Source: Dactylis glomerata
Taxonomy: Eukaryota > Streptophyta > Magnoliopsida > Poales > Poaceae
NCBI GenBank assembly: GCA_007115705.1
Contig: QXEO01001033.1
Location: forward strand, 744,001-808,000
Reading direction: 5' to 3'
DNA: 64,000 nt
Positions 1 through 10,489 of the stretch are shown piece after piece; the first letter of the stretch is position 1, and each line of letters starts with the position of its first letter. A model generated the notes under the pieces. The model saw only the letters and a program-made list of their open reading frames with translations. It searched no databases and was not told the origin of the DNA. Position numbers and translations under genes: made by a program.

Positions 1-449
1 AGAAGCCACGTGGCAGCTGAAGGGTTAACCACGTAGTATCCCACCGACAAGATCCTCCTCTTAGTGCCAGCATCGTCATCGAAACCCCCGTCTCCGCTGT
101 ACACCGCACGACAACCATTGGCATCCATGCATACCGCATCGCCGTCGAGGGGCTCATCCTTGACGTAATAAACGTGATTTGCCTCCACCCCGTTGTGCTT
201 CCCTGCCGATATATGGATCATCTTGCATGGTGCATTCGCCCCCACGAACAAGGCGTAGTCGCCCAAGCTCACCACCTCCGCCCACTCGTAGATGCCATAG
301 GCGGGGTTCATGTTGGCTAGCTCATACAGCCTGAAGAACGGCTCATGGTCGGGTGACCACCGGGCCAACACGGCCATCGCCGGCTTGCCGTGGAGCTCAA
401 GGATGTAGCTAACGTAGGCCGTTGTATCATCCATATAGCGAGCACCATC

Positions 450-980
450 CAAGGTTTTTTTTCTCGGCCGAGATTTCCGAAATCTCGCCGGAAACCGCTT
501 TTCTCGGTCCCCTCCGAAAAAGGTTGATACCGTTCAAAAAAATTTGGATCGATTTGAATTTTAAGTCCAATCTATGGTTCAAAAGGCTAAGTATACTCAA
601 CATTTCATATCAGCATGCGTGGTGTAGTGGCAAGGAGTCCTGTAGCATGTATTTAAGGTCGCGGGATCAACTCCCTGTTCCGTCTTTTTTGTTTTTCTGT
701 CTTTTTTAATCTAAAAAGACGCAAAATTATCTTATACGTGGTCCGCATGATTCGAGCCTAGAACCCTGGGTTATGCTGTTACGCACTAACCGTTGGGGAA
801 CTTAAACAATCCTGTCTAGATCTGGATACCAAATCTATTTGTTCTGACGTTAAAAAATTCAAATTCAAAATTCGTTTAAATTATTTCGTCCGGTAAATTC
901 GCAAGATTTTCGAGATTTCGCGGTAACCGAAAATTCCGGTGCCCTCCGGTAAAAAAAACTGACCGAGAAAAAAAACCTTG
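450..980. mobile_element. non-autonomous hAT element (531 bp) inside the F-box pseudogene
   Basis: The termini are inverted repeats (CAAGGTTTTTTTTCTCGG at the left, its complement at the right). They are flanked by an 8-bp direct repeat, GCACCATC, at 442-449 and 981-988. An 8-bp target duplication with a CA-G-type terminus is the hAT signature. There is no transposase reading frame. Sub-terminal arms also pair (CGAGATTTC/GAAATCTCG themes). The interior carries tRNA-like segments, described separately. Confidence 0.85.
611..690 (+). other. tRNA-like Pol III unit inside the hAT element
   Basis: A perfect A-box match, TGGTGTAGTGG (620-630), is followed 35 nt later by a perfect B-box match, GATCAACTC (665-673). 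The B-box lies in a T-arm-like hairpin (GGG, 7-nt loop, CCC). A run of six T at 685-690 could terminate Pol III. No acceptor stem or anticodon arm is convincing, so this is not called a functional tRNA. A weaker tRNA-like stretch lies on the opposite strand at about 735-810. Confidence 0.45.
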
Positions 981-1862
981 GCACCATCACGCCTTCGGAC
1001 AAACATCCGGCGAGCAGCTTTCACCACCGGCGGATCTTCGTCGCGGACACGAACTTGATACCTGATTAGGCACTCGGTGCCATGGCTGGGATCCACCATG
1101 CATGAGACCGTAGAGCTTGTCGTTGCAGAAGGCAATGTCCAGAACGCGCTCAAGGTCCCTGCATGGTGCCATCATCCAACCTCCCTTTGCACAGCCTATC
1201 CTGAGGATCACGACTTCCCAGTATGCGGTGATGGCGGCGAGGATGCATCCGCTTGAGGTAGGGGCCTCCGATCGAGAAGACGAGCTTCCAGATACTAGTA
1301 AATGTAAAGCTGACACCTCCGACAACATGCACGAGCGTTCTCTGCATCTCAGAGAGCGTCACCTCGGCACCGGAGAAGAGGTTGACGATGGCGAGAAGGC
1401 CACGCCCCTCCTCGAACGCGGCGACCCAGCCGCCCTGGTGGGAGCCGACGAGCCGGCTGTCGGCGGCCAAGCTCGGGAGCGATACACGCATGACGCCGTC
1501 CTCCGGGTTGTACAAAAGGCGTTTCGTTTTCTCTCCCTCGTCCATGGAGATGAGCCACGGGAGAGCCGGCGGCCACGGGTGCTGCCGCCGCGACGCCAAC
1601 GCGGCGCGACACAGCCGGCAGACGGCTGCGAGACGGATGCGGTCGAGCATGGTGGGTACCATGGTGCTGACCTCGCCGAGAAGATCGCCGGGTAGATCGG
1701 ACCACGGCCGCGCCGCTCTCATCGCCCTGGTCTCCGCGATGCTCCGGTCGACGACACCGCAATGGGCTTCTGCCGCCACTTGCGTCCAGTTGGCTTCTGC
1801 CGCCACATCGGCGCCGCCTCCATATGGCTGCTAGCTAGGGCAACGGAACACAAAAACTTCTT

Positions 1863-2137
1863 GGGTGTGTCTAGGGCTCAGTCTACTGAGCATTAGCTTA
1901 TGGCTCAGTAGAATGATGTCATCATATCTTAGTTGTAACTTATGTTGCAACTCACTATTAGCAGGAATCACGAAACAATCCAACGGTTCAGATGTATGGT
2001 ATCTAGTTGCAACATCACTTGCAACTGAAAAAATCTCAGTTACAACTCAATTGCACGAATCACGATACAAATTTAATGGTCTAGAATTCTACTGAGCCCT
2101 AAGCTATTTCTCAGTCTACTGAGAAATAGCAAAACCG
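1863..2137. mobile_element. Mutator-type MITE (275 bp)
   Basis: Long imperfect inverted repeats (about 45 bp, containing CTCAGT..ACTGAG and TAGCTTA.GGCTCAGTAGAAT) are flanked by a 9-bp direct repeat, AAACTTCTT, at 1854-1862 and 2138-2146. The 9-bp duplication suggests Mutator. There is no coding capacity. It sits just upstream of the start of the F-box pseudogene. Confidence 0.7.
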
Positions 2138-2146
2138 AAACTTCTT

Positions 2147-3291
2147 TGGTCTGACAGCCGATACGTTTTGCCACGAAGACATATCGTATCGATCGGGTTT
2201 CTATCAGCCGGCCAGCCGGGAATCTCGGCAAGGTTTTCGCTCCTGGGTGACAGCTTTGGCCCAAGGTAGGAGAAGACTCACGCACACACTCGAACACACA
2301 GAGGCTTTTCTCGCAGCACTGCACTTGTGCTTTCTTTTCTCTTGTTCTACTTCTACTAAATTTGACAACAGAATACATGGCTTTATAGGGCAGCCCACGC
2401 ACACACGGTCAGGTCATTAACAACCTGATCCTCTAATATCGCTCCACTACCTGCACTAGCACGCACATGCTTGAGTCACTCCCAAGTCTCTTAAGATCAG
2501 CTCACGCTCGGCGCACGTCGCAACTAACTGCGCCCGCTTCTGTCTCCACTTCGATCTTTGCTACGACTTGGCCTCTGGGGCTCCACGCAGCATTTGCCCA
2601 TGCCGTTAGCTCACACCCATGCAGATCAGATTAATCCAACGGCACACACACACACACTTGTGCCATTGCTACACAGGACTAATTCAGCTAATTGAAATCT
2701 AAACTCACTTAGCTTTGCATATGCACACGTGAACACATCTCTGTGTGTGCACTGCCGCAGCTACTGCTACCTAGACTGACTCAGAAAACTCAATGAAATA
2801 AACGTGTTGAAACTCTAAACAACAAGGTTATAACTCCAACACTGGGATGGCAAATGTTGGTACAATATCCATATCTTTCGAAGGGTTTCCAAAAAAAATG
2901 TTACAATTTGACCAATCTTTACAATTTTTGCACAAACTTTACTCAAAACGGTATTACCTATCCATTGATTTTCGGTTCTCGAACAGTTTGGAATCTTTTG
3001 GTGTTTGCATTCACATTGAGCTCCACGTCCTTACTGTGTTGTTCATCATTTCGTGTACTACTTCTCCGTCCAACTTCTCGATCACTTCTCACATGGTTAG
3101 CAGGACGGTATTTTGTTACTTAACTATTTGAAGTGATCAATCAAACAATTTCGCTAATTCTTAGTCGATTGAAGATTACACTAAGGCTTTATATAACTCG
3201 CTCTCGTCGGGGACTATTTGATTGTCTTGTGATTAGTGATGTTCTAGGAGTCGCTTGTTCACATCGTGATTAATTAAGATGCAAATAAGAC
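2147..3291. other. intergenic, no gene recognised
   Basis: No reading frame with recognisable protein similarity is present. A short (CA)n microsatellite lies at about 2643-2656. The overlapping open frames at 2847-3131 have no domain, start context or codon bias that supports a gene. Confidence 0.6.
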
Positions 3292-3294
3292 TTA

Positions 3295-3851
3295 GACTAC
3301 TCATAGTGGGAGTAACTTAGGTGGTAACATGCATGCCAACTAAGCAAAATTAGTGACGTGGTAAATAATTAATGAAGAGAGAGGCAAATAGAGTAACATA
3401 AGACTGCTCATAGTGGGGAGTAACTTAAGTAGTAACATAAGATACATGCAAAGCCAACTAGACATTTTAATGATATGGCGTGTCATTTAATGAAGAGAGA
3501 TGCTAGTGGTAACTAGCTATATTACTGTAACATCACACTTTTCAAGGCAAGATGAGTCTATAAGCTAATTAATGTAGTCATGCATGATACTATTCTTATA
3601 TTACTATGCACTATAGAGATGGTAACATAGGCTAGTAACATATGTATGTTACTAGTTTTAGTTACTCCCCACTATGACTAGCCTAATATGTTACCATCAT
3701 ATAGCGGTTTCCAATGCAAAATAAGTCTACAATACAATAATAATGCTCTCTAAATTATCACACATATAACACTATCCACTATGGAGATAGTAACATAAAC
3801 TAGTGTTATATGCATATTACTAGTCTAAGTTACTCCCCATTATAACCAGCC
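3295..3851. mobile_element. Tourist/Harbinger MITE, split by a second copy of the same family
   Basis: The ends are GACTACTCATAGTGGGAGTA and the complement of GGCTGGTTATAATGGGGAGT. They are flanked by the 3-bp duplication TTA (3292-3294 and 3852-3854), which is typical of PIF/Harbinger. The element is interrupted by the copy at 3402-3683. Confidence 0.75.
3402..3683. mobile_element. Tourist/Harbinger MITE nested in a relative (282 bp)
   Basis: It starts GACTGCTCATAGTGGGGAGT and ends with the complement of GGCTAGTCATAGTGGGGAGT. The duplicated target TAA is at 3399-3401 and 3684-3686. It is non-coding and inserted into an older member of the same family. Confidence 0.8.
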
Positions 3852-3854
3852 TTA

Positions 3855-4500
3855 GGTGACACATGCCAACAAGGATGTAGTTCGACTGAGATCTAGTCGT
3901 GCCCTCAGTTAAGACATACTAGTAAAGTTGAAATATGGTGAACTATGTTTAATCACTAATAGACGTGCTAGTTAAGACTGCAACTGAGATCTTACTAGTT
4001 ACACATGAGCTGCAACCAAGAGAAAAACTACCAAGACTATTAGCAGAGATTTAATTAAGTTTTGATCGATTAACCTCTAGACTTGCCCTTAATAAAACGT
4101 GTTATGAAATTCTAGTGTCATAAAAGTATTTACGTGTTTTTTCTAGAGTTGATCTCTACATTCACATAGAGTTGTTTTCTACGTTCCTCTTCACTCTATA
4201 TTTTTAGATATTACTTTGGCGAATTCATAAAGTATTTACGTGATTTTCTATTGATGGCAACAATGGATGTGAAAATCATGTACCTCCACCCCACGACGAT
4301 TGAACATTAGTAAATTTGAAGTTTTTTTGCAGGTATAGTATATTTGAAGTTTTGTTTTTTTTTTCCTTCATTTTTTTATTTGTTTTAGTATGATGCTTGA
4401 CCTAGTATTGTGAGGGCGCGGAGGCTCGAAAGCTAGAGGGATGTTCACGTGCTATGCCAAGTCCTGCAAGAAGTTAAATATGACTTCTCCGAATTTTATG
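3855..4500. other. intergenic, no gene recognised
   Basis: AT-rich sequence between the Tourist pair and the Stowaway pair. I see no supported feature in it. Confidence 0.55.
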
Positions 4501-4502
4501 TA

Positions 4503-4584
4503 CTCCCTGCATTACATAATTTTTGTCATGATAGTAGTTTAAATTTAAATTTAAAACTAAAAAAGCATTATGAAAAGGAATGAG
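4503..4584. mobile_element. Stowaway-like MITE, decayed
   Basis: It lies between TA dinucleotides (4501-4502 and 4585-4586) with a left end CTCCCTGCATTACATAATTT and a degenerate right end. It resembles the better-preserved element starting at 4597, with which it sits in tandem. Confidence 0.55.
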
Positions 4585-4596
4585 TAATACATGCTA

Positions 4597-4680
4597 TTCC
4601 CTCCGCTTTCATAATTCTTGTTATGATTATAGTTTAAATTTAAAGTAAAACAACAACAAAAAATTATGAAACAGTGGGAG
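4597..4680. mobile_element. Stowaway MITE (84 bp)
   Basis: The left end TTCCCTCCGCTTTCATAATT pairs with the right end (AATTATGAAACAGTGGGAG) and TA flanks both sides (4595-4596 and 4681-4682). It lies about 290 bp upstream of the SPC25 start codon, so it may be part of that gene's promoter region. Confidence 0.75.
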
Positions 4681-4968
4681 TATGAGAGTTTTTCCCGATA
4701 AAAGTTTGTGGCGCACTAAATTTTGCCATTAGGCCGAGAATTTGGAAGCCAACAGCTTAAAGCCTTAAACCCAGGGAGGGGCACAAACGTAAATATCCCA
4801 GAAACAGAAAAGCGAGTCGAGGGGCAGAGCTCCAGCAGGAAGCAGAGGCGAAGCTCCTCCGCCGTTGATCCATCTCCCACTGGCAGCTGCGGCGCCTCGC
4901 TCCTCGCCGGCCCAAGGTTCTCCGCCGACACTGCTGCGCCAGCAGGGACGGAGTAGCCGCGGCCGAAG

Positions 4969-7900
4969 ATGGAGGCGGACATGGCGGCGCAGCGGGCGGC
5001 GTGCGAGCGGCAGATCGCCGCCGGCCGGGACCGCTTCGCCTCCGCCTCCGCGGCCTTCCGCGCCGCCCTCCACTCTGACCGCTCCGGCGCCGGGCAGAAC
5101 CTCTCGCGCCAAGGCACGCTCCCCCATCCCTCCCTCCCTTCCTTCCCCTTCTCATCCCAACCAAAACCGAAAGCCCGCCTCTTTTCAGCTGGTGAAATTC
5201 TTCGAATTCGATTACGCGGGTTTCCCCTCTGATTAGTGAAAGTTCTCTCCGTCTTGCAGAGGACCTTGCCGGGCTGAAGGAGCAGTTCCGGGACCTGGAA
5301 GCTCACCTAGCGCAAGCCCTGTCCCGTAAGTACAGTGCAGACCCTACTTAATGTTGCCCACTGTACTTTCAGTCATGTTGTTACCTGTGAGTTGCTGGAC
5401 AATTGGTTCATGGTGGAATCTGGGTGTGATTTTTGCAGTTAAACTCGCCAAGGAGTCGAAACGCCAGCTCATCAGGGAGTCGATTTCGACCTCGGCTGCC
5501 GCAAGCGAGCAGCTCAGGAAACTGGCTGCCGATCAGAGAAACAGGAGAGACCAGCATGCCGCGGTTGTATCGCGTGAGCTCGAGGGTAAACTTCGATATC
5601 TATAGTTTCGCATTTGGGGAGTTAATGCTGCTATGGTGTATGTATGTATGCCTACATAGTTCATACGTTGTTGAAGTTCGTGTACCGTGGCAGATGTGGA
5701 AACTCTTGAAACTAAGAGTAGTGAAGATGACCAATCGAGGAGAGATATAGAAAAAGCTGTTTTATGGTACCAAAAGTTTCTTGGCTTCCAGGTCGTTGCA
5801 GAAGGAGAAGGTAATTGATAATTGTGTGCTATGCTTAAGGAAAATCATGCTAACACCTTGTTTCCTCCTGACAATTGCTCTGTTTCCCTCAAGGTGTAAT
5901 GAAATTCATCTTCGACAAGGTTGACTTGCAAATTCCTGAGAAGGAGTTCTCAGTTTTCTTAAAGTTTGGCGAAGATAGATTTACCTGTAAGCTGGAGTTT
6001 GACATGAAACCTGTCTTGAATTTGTATCTCATATTTCATTTCACATTGTTAATTCATCATAGAATTTCTTTTTGGTCAAAACAGTAGCTCAATATGGTCA
6101 AGTGGTGGAAGATTCTGAGGAACTGATTAAGGATTTGAACCTCACTAATGATCTTGCCAAGTTTGTAAGAATAATTCGACAGAGGATCCAGGCTGCTTTA
6201 GTGAATGGTACCCAATATTTATTTATTTATTTTTGCGTAGGAGCAAGCATAGATTTCATAAGCATGTCTCGTCAGTACAACAAACAATCTGCATTTCCTG
6301 CCTCTACTTTTACGTGTTAGTAGGGACAAAAGCCTATAAGCTTAAACCGACATGTTTCCACCAGTAACCCTGTGTACATGGCCTGTTTCGGTGAAATGGA
6401 AACTTTATTATAGGTTGTCTGCAGGGGCCTATGAGTTGGTGACTCTTTAATTTTGGTGTTTGAGTATTGCCGAAATCGTATATAGATGTTCTAAATGATC
6501 CAGTGCATTATATTCACATAGAAGATTGGGTCTCTTATTCTCTCATGGACCGAACCTTTCTTTGCCTTATTTCTGCACGTAAGCTTTCAGTTTTTGTTAT
6601 GTAATCTACTAATTTTGATTACTTTGTTGTCCACAGGGGCTCCTGTAAGCACAACTGTTTGTCCAGATGCCTCCCCTCTACCAATCTCATCTCCAGTGAT
6701 AACCTCAGTTTATTCTAGAAGCAGAAATGGTGCTGATCAAAGTCACTCCCAAAGTAAGAACAAGAAGCAGGCTCTTCCTGCTAAGAGAAGAGCTTCTGCC
6801 CTATCGGCAGCATCTCCTAGCTCCGTGCGTCGCTCCCCACGTTTTCCGGTAACCGTCTCATCTCCTCTAGATATATTTCCAGTTGATGGTTATATAGAAG
6901 TATATTTAAGATGGAGTCCCCTGACCGCCACCTGTTTCTATATTTGATAGCTTTCTATAAGTCAGATCCCTTTTGCATTTGGTCTGGAAAATATAAATTT
7001 TCTGGAGGAAAACAACACTGGCATGTATGCCAAAACATCAATTTAGATTATTATTCATCTCCTGAAGATATACTAGCAAGTCGGGGAGACCATTTGAGTT
7101 CCTACACATTTTTTGTGCAATATGCTTCTTTGCTCATGTGGTCCTATGGCAGCAACTAATCAATCTTATAATAATGGCTGATGGGGTCCTGGGTAACTGG
7201 GTACCCATATTGTCCAAAACATTAGTAGGCAGAATACAATTTCCACCTGGACAATCGGGCAGGCGGCTAGCCGGACTCAGCCCAGGGGCCGGGTAGCTCC
7301 TTCCTGGACTACCAGCTGGACCAATCTTCCGGCTAGACTTGGCCAAGGGCCCACAGTACAGAGGACACCAAAGACGTCAGGCATGACACATATCGACAAG
7401 ACATAGCGACCGGCCGTCCGGGTGTATACTCATAGCTACCCTACCGGGGGCTGGCGGCGTGCCCTGTCACATCCCCAGCTGCCGGCTGGCGCGCCCACTG
7501 CTAGGAGCTCGGAGGCTTACCGTGAGGTCATCTACAGTACCGTGGCCCTCGACAGCCCGCTGATAAGGAGAAACAGGGCGCCAAGGCAGTGGAGCACAGC
7601 CATATTCCATCGGACTATGGCGGTATCACCCCGGTCATGCCCCAATATCCATGGCCATGGTATATAAGAGGAGAAGAAGCAGAAGAAGAGGGGAGAGGAG
7701 AAATCATCCATTCAATCAACCACATACACATCCACATCCACATCCACATACACATACACGAAGATCTAGAATAGGAAGAACTCCGGCGAGGAACTCACCG
7801 GAGTTGTAGTTGATAGGCAGTTCATCTTTTAGGCTCTTAGAACATATCACCTCCCGTTTCCATCTACAGAGAGCGATTCCGATCATCGGATCGGGCAATG

Positions 7901-8736
7901 TACGGCGGCTAGACTCCTCGTCATCCACCATACGCTCCAGCTAACAGCTTAGCCAGGCGACCACCATTGTAATATTTGAGCACCTCACACGCTCTCTATA
8001 GTAAAATTGCCACACAGGAAGTAGTGTTTTTACTGGATCATCGACGGGGCCTAAACCTGTATAAATCTTGCGTGCCTTGAGGTTGTTAGCCCATATCTGA
8101 TCGTGATCACAAGCCCTTACACCTACAGAATTCCTGCCGGGAATCAAAACCCTGACAATGGCCTTGCTCCATTTCTGTGTATATGAATCACTACCAGGCT
8201 AGTTCCTCCTTAAAATGGTTTTCGTAATGATTTCTCGCTAAATGTCAAAGCACCCGAAAACTTGGTATGACCATTGGGAATTGACGAAGCTAGAAAAATA
8301 TGCGGGGTCAACCTCTATAGATTAGTTATTGCTTATTTTCTAACTTCCATTGGGGTCAGCTGATCAAGGTGCCCTCATGCCAGCTCTGTCCCTTTGCGAC
8401 GATTTTCAGTTGCCACTGGGTTAGTATCCTGTCACAGAAAAAATGGCAATCTATGGCAGTAAATGTATGTTGCGTCACATTTTCGATTATACTGTAGACT
8501 AGGCAACCAATGTTCTTTGCAGTGAATGTGCACATTTTCTTTCTTGGTAGTAAAAGAAGCAGCGAGAAATGGGAACTGCATTCACAAACCGTACTCTTAA
8601 CATCCCACACCATATTCAGTTCAGATGAACGAGTACACACTATATTTAGTACCAGAAACATCCTATTGCATGTTATCTTGATAAATAGCACAAGAGAAAT
8701 AACTCTTTCTTTTTTGCATCGCAGGAAAACAGGTGA
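4969..8736 (+). CDS. SPC25: kinetochore protein Spc25 (Ndc80 complex subunit)
   Basis: Spliced model: 4969-5113, 5260-5325, 5439-5585, 5694-5810, 5894-5986, 6085-6207, 6637-6848, 8725-8736, giving 304 residues. Spc25 pairs with Spc24 in the Ndc80 complex, which links centromeric chromatin to spindle microtubules. Residues 1-140 are charged and heptad-like, as expected for the coiled coil. Residues 144-229, beginning WYQKFLGFQVV and ending LAKFVRIIRQRIQAAL, match the C-terminal globular Spc25 domain. Residues 231-301 are a Ser/Lys/Arg-rich tail (PAKRRASALSAASPSS). The internal junctions keep frame, all in phase 1 until exon 7. Intron 1 needs a GC donor (CAAG|GCACGC). The last exon would encode only ENR and a stop after a 1.9-kb intron containing a solo LTR. 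If that intron is not used, translation runs to a stop at 6947. Family call firm, first and last junctions less so. Confidence 0.8.
7179..8157 (+). mobile_element. solo LTR (979 bp) in the last SPC25 intron
   Basis: The sequence starts TGATGGGG, ends CCCTGACA and is flanked by the 5-bp duplication ATGGC (7174-7178 and 8158-8162), so it is a single LTR left by recombination. It contains a TATA motif (TATATAAG at 7661-7668) and a CACATC/CACATA microsatellite at about 7721-7758. It is in sense orientation with SPC25 if the TATA marks its promoter. There is no internal coding region; the family was not identified. Confidence 0.85.
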
Positions 8737-10489
8737 GGTCCTCACCTGAAGCAGACTCTGACCTGGGCTAACTGATCCCTGACTGATGGCTAGCTATCCT
8801 GCTTTGCCTGAAACATGGCTGATCATTCTCCATCCAATACAGCTACCAGATATTACTAGATATGATAATTATATCGTCCAGTCCCCTCTACTAACACGGG
8901 TGACTTGGCTTGGAGAAATCTGCAGATATTTGTTGCTGACGTCGATAGTTTCGAACGAGCATTTGTTGCAAGTTTGTTGTTGTTGCCTTGTGTACTGTCA
9001 TTTCGGGCATGTATGAAGGTGGATGCATTTTCTGTATCAGGTTTGTTCTGTATGAAATATATGTGCTGTTGGGTTCTCCATTCCGAATTAATAGAAGTTC
9101 TAGCTTTGAGTCAAACTTACTTAAGTTTGCCCAAGGTTGCGTTCCCCTCATCAATGCTGTTTGGGTCGCCCTATGAATGCCACGCGCAACCGCAGAATCC
9201 AGTGGATCGTAAATTCGTAATGCCCTATGATAATGGATGTTACCTCTGAATTGAATCTGCATCTGTTATGAGGATTTTGTGAGATCCTTGACTGAATCCC
9301 GCATTGTTTGATTTGCATGACACTCAGCTCAGGATGAGGCTTTGCGAGTGTCTGAGAAAATGCATTTGGCAATGTTCTCGACACTCACCAACTATGCATT
9401 TTAAGTAGTGTGCCATCGATCAACTTCTCATTTTGGAACTTTCCACCATGAAAGCATGTTATACACTTGTTGTACTCCGTATATATAGTTACCTGTCGCG
9501 GATTCTGTTGAGTACCAACATGATGAAGAAATGATAAACCACTCAGAAATGCGTCGGCTATCGCAGGAGTGATATGGTATTGAAATTGAAGGATGGTTTA
9601 TTTGGATAATTAAAGTGCATATGCAATTACCGTTAACATACTTGCAGATTAGGAAGTTCTCGCCATAATTTTAACGTGAGTTCACTCCAACCGAACACAA
9701 TATTTCCCTTCACTTTATTTATTGGCAAGTATCAGGGAAGTAAACATGCAAGTAGAATGGTCCACATGATAAGCAATTCATGAATGACCCGCTAAACACA
9801 TATCCCATGCTCACAACGTTTTCTCACAAGATGAGTTAACAAAGAGTAGAGATGTACAAGTCCTATATATACTATACCCCAGCTTTGGATGCCAAGTGAA
9901 TGTGATACGATATCAGATTTGCTTACCTCTAGCTTCAGCTTACCTAAAATATTAGAGGAAAACAAAAAGATCTGGTCACCAATGGGAAAAGAATTGGAGC
10001 TCTATTATGATAGCCCTCCATTACGCTCGTCAAGCCCTTATATGTACACTTAATTGAATTGGCCAACCCATGTTCTTATTGTCCCAGACGATAATGTACT
10101 TGCTTGTATGCATACCGGATTTTCCGCCGATTTTGGCTTGGAGTTGATGCTTGATGACACATCTGTTCATCGACCAGGATCCACTTGGTTGTATCCAACT
10201 GCGTAGATCGAGCTATACCTCTGGACTTTGATGAGCGGTACATCCGTGGATTGCTTGCTCACGAGTCCACCAAAGGGAGATCACATTCTGTAGCTCGAAA
10301 ATGTTGATCCACCTGATCATTCCCCTCCTCATTTCAGCTGCTAGTAGTCGATAGAAGTCAGAATTGTGCTTGTCATTTGTTAGCAAATTTGGGTCGACCG
10401 ACCGCGAAAATTGTAACCTGGACCTGGGTGAGTTCTGAGGATGTTTATGCTTGCTGTGTACACGAGGGCCACTCCTTCCTTATATTTTA
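8737..10489. other. SPC25 3' flank and intergenic DNA
   Basis: The first several hundred bases are probably 3' UTR. No further gene or repeat could be supported. An 18-bp stretch at 9086-9103 recurs exactly at 12423-12440. Confidence 0.5.

Larger units (their letters stand above)
1..1806 (-). pseudogene. F-box/DUF295 gene, broken by two frameshifts and a hAT insertion; runs off the left edge
   Basis: The gene reads leftwards from an ATG at 1806. Residues from about 35 form an F-box (PWSDLPGDLLGEV, then a CRLCRAAL helix). The following sequence has the beta-rich repeats of grass DUF295 proteins, which are usually single-exon F-box genes of SCF ubiquitin ligases; substrates are unknown. The homologous reading changes frame near 1250 (VFSIGG to GCILAAITAYWE) and again near 1090 (NDKLYGLM to GTECLIRYQVRVRDEDPPVV). 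It is then cut at 980/450 by a 531-bp transposon and resumes at 449 with RYMDDTTAYVSYILELHGKP. The C-terminal part continues through typical DUF295 motifs (YALFVGANAP, NHVYYVKD, GGFDDDAG) to the window edge. Two independent frameshifts plus the insertion make a functional protein very unlikely. The family call is secure from these motifs; the exact frameshift bases are estimated. Confidence 0.85.

Noticed and set aside
605..690. Functional tRNA gene
   Set aside because: A- and B-boxes are present, but no acceptor stem or anticodon arm can be formed convincingly.
1117..1834. Long plus-strand frames opposite the F-box gene
   Set aside because: They are GC-rich antisense shadows; the minus strand carries the recognisable F-box/DUF295 motifs.
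4716..5306. Minus-strand frame over SPC25 exon 1
   Set aside because: Composition effect of a GC-rich first exon; the plus strand gives the spliced SPC25 reading.
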